Shown in pieces: positions 60,453 through 64,000 of a stretch of DNA of 64,000 nucleotides (its first letter is position 1; each line of letters begins with the position of its first letter). The translations under genes were made by a program, and so were the position numbers. Source of the DNA: Trifolium pratense (Eukaryota > Streptophyta > Magnoliopsida > Fabales > Fabaceae); NCBI RefSeq assembly GCF_020283565.1, contig NC_060061.1:35997362-36061361 (forward strand). Reading direction: 5' to 3'. Below the pieces are notes generated by a model. It ran no database searches and was not told where the DNA came from. It saw only the letters and a list, made by a program, of their open reading frames with translations.

Positions 60453-61393
60453 AGCCACAGTATGTTACATCCATGAAACCTCCCCTCGTTATTTTGAGGT
60501 ATTTTACTATGATTTTATTTTTTTATATTATTTTATATTATTATTTTATTTTATTATATAAATAATTTTTGTATATTATTTTATTCTTGTATTTTTGGCA
60601 GTTACTTCCCATACATATGGTTTCAACTTTCAAGTTTCAATTCTATCAGAAAAAAATATTTAAATACGAAGAAGTCAAATATTTTTCTCTTCTTTTATGC
60701 GTAAGTGTAGTGCAAACATTCAAACGCACTATAGTAGAACGAATCAAGTTAATGGACTCTGATAGTTAATGAGTTCTATCAAAAGATGAATTATTCGAAA
60801 AATTTAAGTTTGATTTTTCAATGAAACAATTTTTTACGAGATTTTACTTAATAATCCGAATTCCTTACTTAATAATCCGAATTCCAGATAATTAGGATTC
60901 TGTTCTTCTAAAATTCGAAAGGTCACCATAGTAGTATATTAGATTAAGCATAATCCAGTACTGTCTGTATATGATAAACTTGTCAAAATTGGGTCCACAA
61001 AAATGTAATTGTATCTATATTTACATCACGCATGTGTAAAACTGAGCCAAAATTCAATGCAAGAAATTGATTTAAAATCGCATATCATTTTCCTCAAAAA
61101 TGTTACTACTAGAAATTAAACTGGAGAGGGACAAGAATCTTAAATAAGTTGCAGGGTGTGTGGATATAGGGAAGGAAAGATACTCTCCTCCTTTATTATT
61201 TCACTACAAACCTCGTGAGCATGGGACATAGACACAGTAGAACGTTACTAATTTGCTATTGTCTTGTCCTCACAAAATATTTGAATTCTTCATTCTACCC
61301 ACCAAGTTGTCCACTGCTGCACTGATATCATTCATTCATACATACAACTAAAAGCCAAGTGCGGCGCATATAAGATGCAAGGGATAACTCAAT
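60453..61393. other. Intergenic
   Basis: A/T-rich, a short duplicated phrase TACTTAATAATCCGAATTCC near 60845-60885, no gene. Confidence 0.45.
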
Positions 61394-61470
61394 TGATAGT
61401 TGGCCTAACTCAACCTTACAAAATCAGCTTGTTTAGTCAAGCCATCTCTCAACCGATGTGAGACTCTTAG

Positions 61471-61869
61471 GTACCGTTTGGCCTAACTTATTTTGAACTT
61501 TTTTACTCCTTAATAAAAAAGTTGGGCCAAACAGTTTTTTTAAAAGTACTTAATAAAAAAAAGTAACTTATTTTATATGGGTTAAATATGCTAATAAAGT
61601 ACTTTCAATTAAGTTAATCCATGTAACTTTTTCTAACCGAAATTAGCTTTTCGGTGGTTACCTCCTTCGATTCCCGCATGAGACAATTCAATCGGTATTT
61701 TAAATATTTATTTTATTTTCTAATTCTAACATGCATATGATATATCCAACTTGCGTAATTGTTTTGTTGTTGATATAATCCAATTAAACCAATCAAATTG
61801 TTTCATTTAGTCATGTCATCCATTTAAATCCAATTAAATTACTATACAATGCCACATCATTTCTACTTA

Positions 61870-61909
<40 letters not shown>

Positions 61910-63648
61910 GTCATCTCTATACTTTTCATATTCTACATTTATATACTTATGACTTTTTAATATACACTCACTCAAGCTTTTACTTAGCCTTTAATTTTTT
62001 TGGCGAATATAATAACTTTTGCATACTATATTATAATAAGGAGAATATAAAAATACATTATTATCAAAAAAAAAAAAAAGAATATAAAAATACACATTAA
62101 TTAACTTTGTAACTCCCGGTAATATATTTTTCATCTCTTAAGTCACCATTCAATTTTCATCCATTGGAGTCTTATACCAATATTTTAATATATAGGTTAC
62201 AATTGTTTTAATTTGTATCCTATTCATATTTTCCTAACTAACCATTATGAATGTTAGAAACAAATATTTTCGTCCCCTGATGCTCAATCATGTGCTTAAA
62301 AAGATTACCATTTATTTTTTCGATTGAATGTGAGAATAGATTTTTTCATGTCTTATATGTGCAATTTCTCTTTCCATTATCTTGCCTCTTCATATTTTGT
62401 ACATCAGGTATAAATACTTATGTTATTTTCTAAAACCATGATTTGTCGTAGTTATTTTATTTTTTGCAAAAATTAACTTTTTTGCATAACAAATAAAATT
62501 AAGAGAATTTGACATTTTTTGTTTGTTGCACATCATACATTCAACTTTTGTGTTGCACATCATTTATAGGTTTAGTTAAGTGCTACTGTATATGTGTATT
62601 CATATTCTATTATGATACAAATTAAATAATATATACTTTATTTTTAATTGAATTATGTAATAGTTGTTTTACTTTCGTTTACTTTACTTTTTTATTTGTT
62701 CATTTTTTTTTAATGATATACTTATTTTTATAATTTTTGATTTTAGGCTTTGGGTCATCATCTCTTACTCAAAAGAACTGAACTGTGAGATTGATGCTCT
62801 TCACACATATCCCTTTGGAATATTTTAAAAAGGTATGTACCCTTTAATTTTATTTGTTTTATTTGAGTTTTTCTAATTCTGTCACTATTTATATGTCAAT
62901 TGTGTGACTTAGATTTTTGCCACATCTCTTTTCATCCGATCCTTTGTGTGTTTTGAAATAGATTTATATGTTGTGCGGAGATATATCCTATATAGTTATT
63001 CTGTTACCCATGTAAAGTAAACCATAATCCTTAAACCAATAATATTTTTTCATTTAACCACATCAGGTCACTTACAATGCCACGTCTCTTCTCCTTAGAA
63101 AGTAAATCTTTTGAATATCGGATTCTCTATTTTATTATTATTTTAAAAATATTTAATGTTTCAGTTTTATGCAATTGTAAAATAAAAACAATATTTAATT
63201 GTTTTGTTGTTGTTTTATCTACTTATATATTAAAACAAACACTACTCATCAGTCATCATCATTAGTCAAAAAAATCAGTCATCATCATATCATTTTTCCT
63301 ATTTGTGTTTTTATTTTAATTTTTTCATTTATAATTATAGTTAATAATCATTTTAAAGCAAACAACTTTAAATAATTACTCTTTTAAAATATTTTCATTT
63401 ATTTAACATAATTATTTGTAAAATTAATTTAACACTTATTAAGAAAGAAAATATCATATTTCTTGGTATTCATTTTTTAGAATTTAATTAAATGATTCAT
63501 TTATAATAATAATTGTGAAAAAATAGCTTCTAAAACAAAATAGAAAATAAAATCACCAAACAACTTTAGCTTTATTTTAAAGTTCTTCTTTTTAACTTTA
63601 AGTTTAAAGTAGCTTTTATTGCAAAAAAAAACTAGGCCAAACGGTACC
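61471..63648. mobile_element. Non-autonomous TIR element, about 2.18 kb
   Basis: GGTACCGTTTGGCCTAACTT at the left and AAACTAGGCCAAACGGTACC at the right form the inverted ends. TA lies on each side (TTA left, TAC right). No transposase. The interior contains an ATT microsatellite and A/T-rich DNA. Termini resemble Tourist-like MITEs but with weaker target-site support. Confidence 0.7.
61868..61909. repeat. (ATT)n microsatellite
   Basis: About 14 uninterrupted ATT units inside the 61471 element. Confidence 0.9.
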
Positions 63649-63888
63649 TACACACCCCCTCATGCCCAGCACTATTGGGCTTGGTGCGTTGATATAAACG
63701 GTAGGTGGCCCGATAACGGAAACCTGGTAACAGGTGGCCCAACAAATCGTGGAGAGGCTCTGATACCATTTTAGAAATGAGTATTGGGCCTAACTCAACC
63801 TTACAAAACCGGCTTGTAAGGTGAGAATTGCCTCTAGTATATAAACACTTAGTCAGATCATCTCTCAACCGATGTGAGACTCTTAACA

Positions 63889-64000
63889 TTGCAAGACCCA
63901 AAAGTAAGTGCGGCACATATAAGATTTTCAAAATTGCATCGAAGTATAAAATTAGAGAAATTAGACAGCAAGTCAACACAACAAAAAACACCCTAAATTT
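63889..64000. other. Window end, repeat flank
   Basis: AAGTGCGGCACATATAAGAT near 63906 recurs as AAGTGCGGCGCATATAAGAT near 61357, so the flanks of the TRIM-like repeat are themselves duplicated. No gene. Confidence 0.4.

Larger units (their letters stand above)
61394..63888 (-). mobile_element. TRIM-like repeat split by a 2.2 kb TIR element
   Basis: The left part 61394-61470 (TTGGCCTAACTCAACCTTAC ... CAACCGATGTGAGACTCTTA) repeats at 63778-63888. Between the insertion and the second repeat are an internal segment (63649-63756) and a minus-strand primer site TGGTATCAGAGC (63757-63768). The arrangement is LTR, interior, primer site, LTR, interrupted next to the polypurine side. A target duplication is not clear. 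Confidence 0.65.

Noticed and set aside
60095..60476. Overlapping ORFs on both strands (116 aa and 102 aa) with a ten-residue periodicity
   Set aside because: The 30-bp spacing of the dyads keeps both strands open; open frames on both strands of a non-coding MITE are not evidence of a gene.
61849..62100. ORF with a long tyrosine run
   Set aside because: Translation of the (ATT)n microsatellite inside a transposon.

Overview
This is a plant nuclear window, A/T-rich, with large multi-exon genes whose introns follow plant splice rules. The proteins and repeat types suggest a papilionoid legume; a Medicago-like genome is my best guess, but that is inference from remembered similarity. Five host protein genes and one tRNA gene can be built. 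For each protein gene I joined exons by hand until the reading frame closed.

Layout: 0-3.9 kb holds transposon-derived DNA: a 1.26 kb fold-back element, a 746 bp Mutator-like element carrying a captured secretory-protein exon, and a small MITE. 4.1-11.4 kb (minus) is a Mei2-like RNA-binding protein gene (14 coding exons, 962 aa). 11.4-37.7 kb is a 26 kb repeat block: a dead LINE with a 17-bp target duplication, SINEs, several MITEs, a very young 5.5 kb Athila-like LTR element with its coding region gutted, a 1.56 kb CACTA element, a three-deep nest of transposons, and a TRIM sitting in a Copia-type LTR.

37.7-57.6 kb is the gene-rich half: MHF1/CENP-S histone-fold protein (minus, 131 aa), GH38 alpha-mannosidase (plus, 29 exons, 1013 aa), a BAR-PH-ArfGAP-ankyrin protein of the AGD1/AGD3 class (plus, 20 exons, 808 aa) with a tRNA-Lys(TTT) gene antisense in its first intron, and an ICE1/SCREAM-type bHLH factor (minus, 4 exons, 509 aa) with a (GA)36 tract upstream of its start codon. 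57.6-64 kb is repeat-rich again and contains a second copy of the Mutator-like family seen at 1.5 kb and a 2.2 kb TIR element inserted in a TRIM-like repeat.

The genes act in unrelated processes (RNA binding in development, DNA repair/centromere, N-glycan turnover, vesicle traffic, cold and stomatal transcription), so no functional cluster is evident. No wholly new system stands out. The most distinctive signal is the pair of Mutator-like elements at 1470-2215 and 59982-60443. They share termini and 20-bp dyads TTCGGT(N8)ACCGAA, which in the second copy repeat at about 30-bp spacing.
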